From the NCBI RefSeq assembly GCF_014697545.1, contig NZ_JACJSA010000001.1, positions 434,001-498,000 on the forward strand: a DNA stretch of 64,000 nt, in the 5' to 3' direction. The notes below the pieces were generated by a model. That model was not told the DNA's origin. It saw only the letters and a list, made by a program, of their open reading frames with translations, and searched no databases. Below, one piece after another: positions 53,668 to 62,591 of the stretch. The DNA is from Oscillatoria sp. FACHB-1407 (lineage in GTDB: Bacteria > Cyanobacteriota > Cyanobacteriia > Elainellales > Elainellaceae). The position numbers were made by a program, and so were the translations under genes. How positions within the stretch are numbered: the stretch's first letter is position 1; the number at the start of each line of letters is the position of its first letter.

Positions 53668-54573
53668 TTAATCTTTATACTGTTGAGGCTGTTCTAACAT
53701 TTGCATTGCCATGCTCAAGCTTACCTTCATTCGGTTAAAGGCTTTAGCAATATCTCCCACTTCATCTTTCGCAGAGTATTCAAACTCAGCCCCCATATCT
53801 CCAGTGCTGACCACCTCTGCAACCTGTGCCATGCGACTGAGAGGACGCACAACAAAGCGGCGCAACAGAGCGTTGACAGCAAAAATGGCGATCGCAAACA
53901 CCACCAACAAAATACTCATGAGTAATAGAAAAGCTTGAGCCGCACTACTAACAACTTGCCGAGCGGGAACAGAAATCATCTGCGCTCCGACAATTTCGTT
54001 TAACTGCCAGTTGAAACCATTAGCCTCACCATAACGCTCAATCATACTGGCTGGAGCCGCTGATGGGGTGCTGTGACACTGGAGGCAACTTTGTTCCTTA
54101 ATCTGAATTGGACGAGCAACGTAAAACAGATTATTGCCTGCTGATTTCCGAAATCCTTGCAGTTCAGAGAGCTTAGGGGAGTTTCTAAACTGCTCGACCA
54201 CAGTTGTTTCAAATGCATCTGCTTTGTCGCGCAAGTTTGTTGGGTTTAAGGTCGCCTCTTTATAAAAAAATTCTCGATAGGCTGTCTCCTCTCGTAGCTT
54301 TTCAAAGACTTCACGAGCCGCATAAGCAGGCACACTCTCCGGCAAAAACTCCTGTTCTAACCGAGGTTCTAGCTCTGGGTTGACCTGAGTGTTGGTGTAG
54401 TGCCGCACTGAGTTCATGGTTTGCATTAAAACCAGAGCCTTTGACATCAGCTGATCTTGAGCATTTTGATTCAGCACATAAGCAAAGGCAGTACTACTCA
54501 ACAACAAACTGCCAAGAAAGACGCTCAGCAACAGCAATGTGAACTTTTTTCCAAGTTTTAAGTTCTTAAACAT
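53668..54573 (-). CDS. DUF3365 heme-type sensor with HAMP domain
   Basis: The 301-residue protein starts at ATG 54573 with a membrane helix (KFTLLLLSVFLGSLLLSSTA). A periplasmic DUF3365 (Tll0287-like) domain follows, with the c-type heme motif CLQCHS (Cys163, Cys166, His167). Then come a second membrane helix (AFLLLMSILLVVFAIAIFAV) and a HAMP domain (RRFVVRPLSRMAQVAEVV, DEVGDIAKAFNRMKVSL). There is no kinase, cyclase or methyl-accepting domain after HAMP, so it must signal through a partner. Tll0287 of a thermophilic relative binds heme c and is thought to sense redox or gas. Confidence 0.9.
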   Translation of the reverse strand: MFKNLKLGKKFTLLLLSVFLGSLLLSSTAFAYVLNQNAQDQLMSKALVLMQTMNSVRHYTNTQVNPELEPRLEQEFLPESVPAYAAREVFEKLREETAYREFFYKEATLNPTNLRDKADAFETTVVEQFRNSPKLSELQGFRKSAGNNLFYVARPIQIKEQSCLQCHSTPSAAPASMIERYGEANGFNWQLNEIVGAQMISVPARQVVSSAAQAFLLLMSILLVVFAIAIFAVNALLRRFVVRPLSRMAQVAEVVSTGDMGAEFEYSAKDEVGDIAKAFNRMKVSLSMAMQMLEQPQQYKD

Positions 54574-54657
54574 AGGTGCGCCTCGTGTTGACAGGGATAT
54601 TAGCCAATACATCCCCAAATCAAATCGTCAGGGAAAATTCACAACAGGAAGTGCACC

Positions 54658-54696
54658 TTGATTAAGGTCTTGATTAAGGTATTGATTAAGGTATTG
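54658..54696 (+). repeat. Three tandem TTGATTAAGGTA units
   Basis: The 12-base unit TTGATTAAGGT[AC] is repeated three times with a partial fourth. It lies between the divergent-end genes for the heme-type sensor and the ureohydrolase, both on the minus strand. Confidence 0.8.
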
Positions 54697-54780
54697 TTTT
54701 AACCTATCTCTACCCGACAGTCCGTGGATCTTAACAGGATGTGCGCAATTGCTCAGGGAACTTTCCCTGCTCCCTACTCC

Positions 54781-55833
54781 CTAACTGCCACGAGTTGATA
54801 GTGCCATCAAATTGCAGAGCTTATACACGGCTCGTGCTCCTACATTGCCATCCCATTCAGCATCTCCCACTTCTACCAGATCAAAGCCGATGATTTGTCG
54901 TCCACTGTGAACCACTTCTCGAAACAAGCAAAACACCTGCTCTAGCTCTAACCCACCCGGCACAGGGGTACCCGTGTTGGGGCAAAGCTTGGGATCGAGT
55001 CCATCTACATCAAAGCTGATATAGACCTGAGATGGCAGTTCTGCCACGATTTGTTTGCACAGTTCCAGCCAGGGAATACCTGCATAAAGCTTCTGCTTCA
55101 ACATGGGGTCATAGTAGGCAGATACCCGTCCATTCAATTGCTGAATCAGGTTCACTTCGTCGTGACAAAGGTCACGGATACCCACCTGCACCAGTTTAGA
55201 AATTTGGGGTAGTTGTAGGGCATTAAACATAATCGAAGCGTGGGAATACTGGAACCCCTCGTAGGCATCTCGCAGGTCAGCGTGAGCATCAATGTGGAGA
55301 ATGCCGAAGTCTGAATAACGTTGTGCCAGTGCTTGCAAAAATCCTAGCGGCACACTGTGATCACCCCCAATCACCGCCACCTGCTTGCCCCGGTTCATTG
55401 CTGCCTGGGTTTGCTTAAACAGCCATTGGTTGACGTTGGCACAGGCTTGATTGATCTGCTGAAGTTGCTGCAATAACTCCGGATTTTCCGCAATCGCGTT
55501 GCCCTGTTCCAGATAGTCGATGATCTGCGCTGCATTCTGCCGCAATGTTTCGCCTTGCGTCTGGATGTGAGCCGGGATTTCTGCCATGAAGATGCCGTGC
55601 TTCCAACCGTCGGGATAGTCGAAGTCAAACACGTCTAATTGTCGGGATGCCTCTAAGATGCGCTGGGGTCCGTTGGCGGTGCCTGCTCCATAGGAGACGG
55701 TCACTTCCCAGGGAACGCCAAACACAATTAAGTCGGCAGAGTCATAGTCAAAGGGCAATCCTAATAGGTTGCCATTATCCAGACCGATTCCACTGGGGTT
55801 GTAGGTTTGCAGAATTTCTTCGCGGGTAGGCAT
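54781..55833 (-). CDS. speB: Ureohydrolase (agmatinase/arginase family)
   Basis: The 350-residue protein has all the metal-binding motifs of the ureohydrolase fold: GGDHSVPLG (His159), IDAHADLRD (Asp182, His184, Asp186) and SFDVDGLDP (Asp275, Asp277). The family hydrolyses agmatine, arginine or guanidino compounds to urea with a binuclear Mn or Ni centre. The neighbours make the spermidine carboxy pathway, so agmatinase (putrescine supply) is most likely. A guanidine hydrolase is possible too, as a relative in Synechocystis has that activity. The protein has an insert of about 50 residues after residue 95 compared with the shortest bacterial enzymes. Confidence 0.85.
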   Translation of the reverse strand: MPTREEILQTYNPSGIGLDNGNLLGLPFDYDSADLIVFGVPWEVTVSYGAGTANGPQRILEASRQLDVFDFDYPDGWKHGIFMAEIPAHIQTQGETLRQNAAQIIDYLEQGNAIAENPELLQQLQQINQACANVNQWLFKQTQAAMNRGKQVAVIGGDHSVPLGFLQALAQRYSDFGILHIDAHADLRDAYEGFQYSHASIMFNALQLPQISKLVQVGIRDLCHDEVNLIQQLNGRVSAYYDPMLKQKLYAGIPWLELCKQIVAELPSQVYISFDVDGLDPKLCPNTGTPVPGGLELEQVFCLFREVVHSGRQIIGFDLVEVGDAEWDGNVGARAVYKLCNLMALSTRGS

Positions 55834-55896
55834 TGGGGGTAGTAGAGCTAGGGAGGAGTTCTATTTCATTTTGGCATTTTGTTAGGGGGCAGGGGG

Positions 55897-56094
55897 CAAT
55901 GGTTAATGGTTAATGGTTAATGGTTAATGGTCAATGGTTAATGGTCAATGGTTAATGGTTAATGGTCAATGGTTAATGGTCAATGGTCAATGGTTAATGG
56001 TCAATGGTTAATGGTTAATGGTTAATGGTTAATGGTTAATGGTTAATGGTTAATGGTTAATAGTTAATGGTTAATAGTTAATGGTCAATGGTCA
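55897..56094 (+). repeat. TTAATGG/TCAATGG heptamer array
   Basis: About 28 units of seven bases in a row, mostly TTAATGG with interspersed TCAATGG, and a few TTAATAG units at the right end. It lies between the ureohydrolase start and the carboxyspermidine dehydrogenase gene. A pyrimidine-rich CCCCACTCCCTATTCCCC tract follows at 56165-56230. Confidence 0.95.
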
Positions 56095-56432
56095 GAATTC
56101 CCGGTTTCTAGAAAAGCACGTTAGATTCCTTGTAAGGGGTTTATCAAGAACTCGGGCATCCTCCTTAACCCTACTCCCCACTCCCTATTCCCCACCTCCC
56201 TCTCTACTCCTCTACTCCCCATTCCCTCAATCCACAGATGAGTGCTTTAGAATGAGCTAGTGGTCGTGGCTTAGCCAATATTGGCTATTGGTTGCATTTG
56301 CAGCTTAGACACGATGTGAGACAATTGGCGGTTACCCCCCTTAGGGGGAAATGCTTCGCACCGCACCTCAAATCAACCGACTTATGTTTCGTGAGGCGAC
56401 TGTGGACAACTCATTTCTAAGAAAAGGGGAAT

Positions 56433-57644
56433 ATGGCTAAAGTTCTCATCATTGGCGCAGGAGGCGTGGGCAATGTTGTTGCCCAAAAGTGTGCTCAGGT
56501 CAGCACGGTGTTTTCTGAGATTGTATTGGCGAGTCGAACAAAGCAGAAATGTGATGCGATCGCGGCTGCAATTCGTCAGACCTACCCTCAGGTCAACCTA
56601 TCAACGACTCAGGTGGATGCTGACCACACCCAAGAGGTTGTTGCTCTGATCAACGATGTTCGACCGGATATTGTGGTTAATGTGGCACTTCCCTATCAAG
56701 ACCTATCCATTATGGATGCCTGTCTTGAAACCGGAGTGGATTATCTAGACACCGCCAATTATGAACCACCCCATGAAGCAAAGTTTGAATACAAATGGCA
56801 GTGGGCGTATCACGAAAAGTACCAGCAAGCAGGCATTACAGCAGTATTAGGCTGTGGCTTTGATCCGGGGGTCACGGGAATCTTTACGGCGTTTGCCTTA
56901 AAACACCATTTTGATGAGATTCATTACCTGGATATTGTGGATTGCAACGCGGGCGACCACGGACAGGCGTTTGCGACGAACTTTAACCCTGAAATCAACA
57001 TCCGCGAGATTACCCAAAATGGACGCTATTACAAAGATGGCGAATGGGTTGAGATAGAACCCTTTTCGATCCGGCAATTGATCGATTACCCAGAGATTGG
57101 TCCAAGACCATCCTATTTGCTCTATCACGAAGAATTGGAATCCCTCGTCAAGCATATTCCAGGCATCAAACAAGCCCGCTTTTGGATGACCTTCTCCGAC
57201 AGTTACATTACCCATTTGCGCGTGCTGCAAAACGTGGGAATGACGAGCATTGAACCAGTCAACTATGAGGGGCATGAGATCGTTCCCCTCAAGTTTTTGA
57301 AAGCCGTGTTGCCCCAACCCTCGTCGCTCGGCGAAACCTATCAAGGCAAAACCTCCATTGGTTGCCACATTCGCGGTATTAAAGACGGTCAGGAAAAAAC
57401 TTACTACGTCTACAACAATTGCGATCACGCGGCTGCTTATCAAGAAGTTGGCGCACAGGCGATCGCTTACACAACGGGGGTTCCCGCCATGATCGGCGCA
57501 CTGCTCGTCGTCACAGGCAAGTGGAAGAAACCGGGCGTGTTTAACGTGGAGCAGTTTGATCCGGATCCGTTCATGGAGAAGTTGGGCACCTATGGGTTGC
57601 CCTGGCACGAAGAGTTTGATAGCTCTGTCGAGCTTGTCGATTAG
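56433..57644 (+). CDS. Carboxy(nor)spermidine dehydrogenase (saccharopine dehydrogenase-like)
   Basis: The 403-residue protein has a Rossmann start VLIIGAGGVGNVVAQKCAQV, DIVVNVALPYQDLSIMDACL, then GCGFDPGVTGIFTAFALKHH. These are hallmarks of the saccharopine-dehydrogenase-like enzymes that join aspartate semialdehyde and putrescine or diaminopropane with NADPH to carboxy(nor)spermidine. The decarboxylase gene follows 488 bases later, which fixes the assignment. GAGGVGN at residues 7-13 is the dinucleotide site. Confidence 0.92.
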   Translation: MAKVLIIGAGGVGNVVAQKCAQVSTVFSEIVLASRTKQKCDAIAAAIRQTYPQVNLSTTQVDADHTQEVVALINDVRPDIVVNVALPYQDLSIMDACLETGVDYLDTANYEPPHEAKFEYKWQWAYHEKYQQAGITAVLGCGFDPGVTGIFTAFALKHHFDEIHYLDIVDCNAGDHGQAFATNFNPEINIREITQNGRYYKDGEWVEIEPFSIRQLIDYPEIGPRPSYLLYHEELESLVKHIPGIKQARFWMTFSDSYITHLRVLQNVGMTSIEPVNYEGHEIVPLKFLKAVLPQPSSLGETYQGKTSIGCHIRGIKDGQEKTYYVYNNCDHAAAYQEVGAQAIAYTTGVPAMIGALLVVTGKWKKPGVFNVEQFDPDPFMEKLGTYGLPWHEEFDSSVELVD

Positions 57645-57677
57645 TCACTGACAAGACTTATGCCGTTGAATCAGTTT

Positions 57678-57850
57678 TGCCCCCCACCCCCCAACTTTGA
57701 CGACTGTATACACACAAGTTGAAAGGTCCCCCACCCCCTTTTTCCCAGGGGGGGGAACCGGATCGTAACTCCCCCTTTTTAAGGGGGATTGTGCAAGGCT
57801 TTGACATCTCAGGAGAGATCTGTATACACCGTAGCTCAACTTTGGAGGGA
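57678..57850 (+). repeat. Dispersed repeat family E, copy 2
   Basis: CCCCCACCCCCCAACTTTGA, CGACTGTATACACACAAG, CCCAGGGGGGGGAACCGGAT and GGAGAGATCTGTATACACCG appear in order, as in 750-880. It adjoins the third copy. Confidence 0.75.
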
Positions 57851-57899
57851 AACGGATTGAATCCCCTGGAAGTGGCTACGGCGTACACACAAGTCTTCT

Positions 57900-58060
57900 A
57901 CTCTGACCAATGCTGGGGTTGATCCTCCCTAACCCTCCTTAAAAAGGAGGGAACCGGAGTCCCAAGTCCCCCTTTTAAGGGGAATTTAGGGGAATCGTGC
58001 AGAAGATTGTTATCTCAACCGAGATCTGTGTACACGTTAGCCAGAAATGGAGGAATTTAA
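57900..58060 (+). repeat. Dispersed repeat family E, copy 3
   Basis: GGTTGATCCTCCCTAACCCT, TTAAAAAGGAGGGAACCGGA and ACCGAGATCTGTGTACACG repeat the family E order. Together with copy 2 it fills the gap between the two polyamine genes. Confidence 0.75.
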
Positions 58061-58132
58061 GGAGGCAAGGGCGTACTCCTAACTGAATCACTTTCAACCG
58101 TTTCTACCTTAAAAGCATTACCAGTCACTGAA

Positions 58133-59272
58133 ATGATCAATTATTCTGACATTCCCTCCCCCTGCTATGTATTGGAGGAGCAAAAGCTGATCCAGAATTT
58201 GGAGAAAATTGCAGCGGTGCAACAACAGGCAGGCATTACGGTGTTGCTGGCTTTAAAGGGGTTTGCCATGTTTAGTGCATTCCCCATCGTGAAACGCTAT
58301 CTATCCGGTGCAGCGGCAAGCTCACTGTATGAGGCGATGCTGATTCGCGAGAAATTGGGAGGCAGCCTGCATCTATATCTCCCTGCCTACCGACCGGATG
58401 AGTTTGATCAACTGATTCAGGGGGCAAGCCACATCACCTTTAACTCGCTGACTCAGTGGGAGCACTATCGAGAAAAAACACGCTCTGCGGGACTATCACC
58501 CGGACTGCGAATCAATCCCGAATTCTCCCCTGTGATTCACGACATCTACAATCCCGCATCACCCTACTCGCGTCTAGGCGTTCGAGCCGAAAATTTGAGT
58601 GGCAAGCTGCCTGAGGGTATTGAGGGATTGCATTGTCACAACCTGTGCGAGAGCGATGCAGCGGATTTAGAAACTACTCTTGAACAAATTGAGAAACTCT
58701 TTGGGCATCACCTCCCGCAAATTCGCTGGTTGAATCTGGGCGGTGGACATCTGATGACCCGTCAGGGCTATGACATTGAGCACTTTATCCGAGTCATGAC
58801 TCAATTCAAAGCTCGTTATCCCCATTTAGAGATCTACATCGAACCGAGTTCAGCGATCGCCTGGGAAACGGGATTTCTGCGAGCCACCGTGCTTGATTTA
58901 GTGGAAACACCGGGACCTGCGATCGCCATGTTGGATGTTTCGTTTACAGCCCACATGCCCGATTGCCTGGAAATGCCCTATAAACCGCGCATCCAAGGAG
59001 CACGTCAACCTCAAGATGGGGAACCCACCTATCGCATGGGTGGAGCAACCTGTTTGGCAGGCGATGTGATGGGCATGGGCGATTACGCTTTTGACAAGCC
59101 ATTGCAAATCGGAGATGCGATCGTCTTTGAGGACATGATCCACTACACGATGGTCAAAACCTCAATGTTTAACGGTGTTCAGCATCCATCGATCGGTATC
59201 ATTCGCCGTGACGGCACCTTTGAGTTAATTCGTCAGTTTAACTATGACGATTACAAACGACGATTGTCATAG
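58133..59272 (+). CDS. nspC: Carboxynorspermidine decarboxylase
   Basis: The 379-residue PLP enzyme of the alanine-racemase-like fold III shows TVLLALKGFAMFSAFPI with PLP lysine at residue 42. WLNLGGGHLMTRQGYD and YIEPSSAIAWETGFL fit this enzyme, and the C-terminal GATCLAGDVMGMGDYAFD carries the substrate Cys and Asp. It removes CO2 from carboxynorspermidine or carboxyspermidine to give norspermidine or spermidine. It acts after the dehydrogenase at 56433. The stop is 11 bases from the end of the convergent CHAT gene. Confidence 0.95.
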   Translation: MINYSDIPSPCYVLEEQKLIQNLEKIAAVQQQAGITVLLALKGFAMFSAFPIVKRYLSGAAASSLYEAMLIREKLGGSLHLYLPAYRPDEFDQLIQGASHITFNSLTQWEHYREKTRSAGLSPGLRINPEFSPVIHDIYNPASPYSRLGVRAENLSGKLPEGIEGLHCHNLCESDAADLETTLEQIEKLFGHHLPQIRWLNLGGGHLMTRQGYDIEHFIRVMTQFKARYPHLEIYIEPSSAIAWETGFLRATVLDLVETPGPAIAMLDVSFTAHMPDCLEMPYKPRIQGARQPQDGEPTYRMGGATCLAGDVMGMGDYAFDKPLQIGDAIVFEDMIHYTMVKTSMFNGVQHPSIGIIRRDGTFELIRQFNYDDYKRRLS

Positions 59273-59283
59273 TGTGCCTTCTC

Positions 59284-61923
59284 CTATAACCAGTTTCCAA
59301 TCAATACGTAGGACGCCCAATGCACCGGATGTCTGTAATCGGCATCTTGCAGAAGCGACAATTGCGCTCGTCGCAAGGCTTCGGCTTTGGTGACGTTGGC
59401 TGTTGCTAACTCTTGATAGAACTGACTGATCAAGCGGGCACTCGATGCATCATCAATCGTCCAGAGAGAAGCGAGTGTGCTTCGGGCACCCGCCTGCACC
59501 GCAATGCCTGCCAGACCTAGAGTTGCTCGCTTGTCACCTGCGGCAGTTTCGCAGGCACTCAACACCAACAACTCGATCGCGACTGGGCGAGTTTCATCAC
59601 TGGCACGCAATAGACTACTCAACTCATCAATCAGGATGCGTTTATCCCAGGCGAGGATAAAGGTGTCATCCAGGTTAGAGCTAAACTGCCCATGAGTTGC
59701 CAGATGAACGATGGGAAAGGGGACTGTGTTGATTTGGTCTTGCAATGCAGTGCTGGTAAAGGCTTGATTGAGCAAAATGCGACTGGGTAATTTGGCTTGA
59801 ATTTGTTCTAGTTCAAGCCCTACATAATCCAATGGACTGAATCCATCCCGTTCTTCGGTCAACCCAGCCGCTAACACCTCCAGATTCTGTTGACGCAGAG
59901 GTTGAGGGTTCAAGAGTTGCAAACCGGGGGCGATCGCCACGGCATAGTTTTGAATTAAGTAGCCATTCCCCGTATGTAACGCTGCCATGGGCACATTTCG
60001 CAACGCTCCATCCAAGACAAACACCAACACCTTGACTTGATTTTGAGCCAACACCGATTCCATTGGGCGAATCATCCACTGATAAATCTGTTGCCCCAAC
60101 TGTCTACCTTCAGGGGTGGTAAACGGTCGTTCCAGGGCCTGCCGAAATTGCTCGACTGTTGTTTCAATCTGCTCCTGAGACACCGCCGACGTGTAACGTT
60201 GCAGAGGTTGTTTTGGCAGACTCAAGATAATCTCTAGACGGTCTGGCAGAATGATCGGATAAATGACAGCCGCTTCAGTCTGATCGACCTGATCCAATGC
60301 AACAATTTGCCCTTCTAGACAGGCTGAGCGAAAGAAATTGGTCAGTTCTGCCAGTTGCAGCGACTCTATGACCTCGCGGGCTTGCTTTAGTTTGGTTCTC
60401 TCATCTCCATTCCCTTGCAGCAGTAGGTTGACATATTCTCGATAGACAGGTTCGACACTCTCTCGAAACGAAAATTGCACACTGGGGTCGATCGCCACTA
60501 AGTCACTGCGGAGGGTTTGCAGAGTTTCGTAGGCAGCTTTGTAGGCGATGATTGCCCGTTCTGGCTGGTTTTGAGCTTTGAGAATGCGCCCCAATTGCCA
60601 TTGCCACTGATAAGCAATATCCGGAGTGTTATTTGCCTGGGCTAACAACAGGGCTTGCTCCGTCAGGCGTTGGGCGATCGCCCATTGCTGCGTTTGCTCA
60701 TAGACTCCCGCCAGGTGCCCCTCAGCGTATGCCTCTGCCCGCACATCACCAAGGGTTTGAGCCTGTTGGGTTGCCAATGCTAACTGTTGTGCTGCCCTGG
60801 TGAATGCGGTAGTTGTATCAATGGATGCGGTTTCCTGCTGTCGGAGAGTCAGTCGAGTGAGGCTTTGAGCGTAGTTGATCCGAGCGTAAATGGTCGAGCG
60901 ACTGATAGGTAACTGCTCTAGCTCTGGTGCAAGCTGAGTGGCGAGCGTCTCAGCCGCCGCGAATCGTTTTGTCTCCACTAGCAGACTGAGTTGATTCAAC
61001 CGAGCCTGCACCGCCAACAGTGGAGATGCCTGACTTGCCCCCTGCTGATAAAAAGACAGAGCTGCATCCCAATCCTCCTGAGAACGTGCTGTGTTTCCCA
61101 GGCTAAACAAAATCAGACTGCGATTTTGAGAAGAGGCTTGCTGCGAACGTTCTAAACCCCGTTGCAACACGTCACGCGACTGATCCAGGTTGCCAATTAG
61201 CCGCAACACGTTGCCCAGACTGTTTAAGCCTGCTACTTGCAGATCGGGGTCAGTCTGTTGTTGCAGCGATCGCTCCACGTCGGTAAGGGTGCGTTGAGCC
61301 TGGAGATATAGCCCCAATGCCTGTTGGGCTTGAGCCTGATTAATTAAGGTGTTGATGCGATTGGTTTCATCTCCAGCCCTGGCATAGGCAGCGGTGGCTT
61401 GCTGCCAGGTGGTTAAAGCTTCCTCCTCCTGTCCCTGCGTGAAATAAAGGCTCCCTTGCGTGTTTAGCAGTTGAGCCAACGCCGCATCGTAGCGGAGGTC
61501 AGAACGACTGCCTCCAAAATTTTGCAACCCCTGTTGTCCCCGCTCGATCGCCTCAGTTGCCTGATCCAGTTGCCCCATCTGCTGGTGTGCCAGCGACAGA
61601 TAGCTCAACAGCACCACCTGTTGCAAGGTATTGCCCTGATCTCCGCTAGCATCGACTGCCCCCGACCAAACTGCGATCGCCTCCGCAAACCGTCCGGCTC
61701 GATACAACTCTCGACCCTGGCTGATCTGTTGATTAATGGCTGCTACTGTCGCATTAGATAAAATAGTCGCATCGGATGAGATATCAGCAACCTCCACGGG
61801 TGCCGCAGACAGCGTCACACCGCTCGCCCAAGCTCCACTCAGCCCACCAAAGGCGATCGCTCCTACTAACACATAACCCAAAAGCCGCAACCACTTGCGT
61901 CTACGCAATATACCGTTCTTCAC
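59284..61923 (-). CDS. Exported TPR-CHAT protein
   Basis: The 879-residue protein has a basic, hydrophobic N-terminus (RRRKWLRLLGYVLVGAIAFG) that looks like a signal peptide (cut near AWA). Residues about 60-500 are TPR-like repeats (ISQGRELYRAGRFAEAIAVW, QQMGQLDQATEAIERGQQGL, and more). The C-terminal CHAT domain carries HLATHGQFSS (His744) and LSACETAAGD (Cys791), the expected caspase-like dyad, with the usual ending HPVHWASYVLIGNWL. So a caspase-like protease is exported or anchored facing the periplasm. The divergent sigma-like gene at 62592 and the DUF1822 gene behind it form the same three-family set seen at 15895-22736. Confidence 0.9.
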   Translation of the reverse strand: MKNGILRRRKWLRLLGYVLVGAIAFGGLSGAWASGVTLSAAPVEVADISSDATILSNATVAAINQQISQGRELYRAGRFAEAIAVWSGAVDASGDQGNTLQQVVLLSYLSLAHQQMGQLDQATEAIERGQQGLQNFGGSRSDLRYDAALAQLLNTQGSLYFTQGQEEEALTTWQQATAAYARAGDETNRINTLINQAQAQQALGLYLQAQRTLTDVERSLQQQTDPDLQVAGLNSLGNVLRLIGNLDQSRDVLQRGLERSQQASSQNRSLILFSLGNTARSQEDWDAALSFYQQGASQASPLLAVQARLNQLSLLVETKRFAAAETLATQLAPELEQLPISRSTIYARINYAQSLTRLTLRQQETASIDTTTAFTRAAQQLALATQQAQTLGDVRAEAYAEGHLAGVYEQTQQWAIAQRLTEQALLLAQANNTPDIAYQWQWQLGRILKAQNQPERAIIAYKAAYETLQTLRSDLVAIDPSVQFSFRESVEPVYREYVNLLLQGNGDERTKLKQAREVIESLQLAELTNFFRSACLEGQIVALDQVDQTEAAVIYPIILPDRLEIILSLPKQPLQRYTSAVSQEQIETTVEQFRQALERPFTTPEGRQLGQQIYQWMIRPMESVLAQNQVKVLVFVLDGALRNVPMAALHTGNGYLIQNYAVAIAPGLQLLNPQPLRQQNLEVLAAGLTEERDGFSPLDYVGLELEQIQAKLPSRILLNQAFTSTALQDQINTVPFPIVHLATHGQFSSNLDDTFILAWDKRILIDELSSLLRASDETRPVAIELLVLSACETAAGDKRATLGLAGIAVQAGARSTLASLWTIDDASSARLISQFYQELATANVTKAEALRRAQLSLLQDADYRHPVHWASYVLIGNWL

Positions 61924-62591
61924 ACCACCGAACCTATATCAACAACAGGACATCCCACCTACAACCATTATTTCAGGGTAAGGGTAGTGTGTCAGGCATC
62001 CCCCTGGTTCTCTTAGTGTTGTTGATCCAGAGACCAGGAATTCTGAGACGATAAGGAAGCAGGTAGGTAAATAGGTAGGTAATTCCATTCCATAAGGTGG
62101 GTTAATGCCAGGGTCTTACTGTTTTGTAACAGATTTACTTCACCCTCCTCTGGTTCAATCATTACCATTTACAGAAGTCGGCAGTCTTGCAAAGACCAAG
62201 AAGGGAGTAGCATAGAGTTTTTAGAGCTGATTTATGGCTACCGCCACTTCATTAAGGACAGAGGGGAAATGGGGGCACAGCCCCACACCCCCTTGTTTTA
62301 TTTCCGAACCCTATCTGTGAATAGCAGTACTTAGAGCTTAAGATTGACTTGAATGAATTAGCTCTTAGACGCATTCCCTGGCTTAGATTCAATACTTAGT
62401 TGGGATTACAGTTGTAAGAGTAAGGATTCAGCAAAGTCATGGGTGAATTCTTTTAATTCCTTGTCTAACCCCTACACATAGCGAGGCCAAGAGCCTCCAA
62501 CCACAGGACTTCTCTACCCAAAATTGCAAATCTCGAATCGGTATCAGATTCAGCCCAGACCTGTAGCTAGACGTGTTGCCTGTATCAGCTC
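61924..62591. other. Divergent promoter region of CHAT and sigma-like genes
   Basis: The 668-base gap separates two divergent genes. It contains ATAGGTAGGTAA/AGGTAGGTAA direct repeats near 62060-62085 and a family A-like GGGGGCACAGCCCCACACCC hairpin at 62271-62290. No gene is evident. Its length suggests regulatory space for both genes, or for a small RNA. Confidence 0.5.

Noticed and set aside
55897-56094. CRISPR or origin iterons in the heptamer array
   Set aside because: The seven-base period leaves no spacers, and no dnaA box cluster or replication gene is near.
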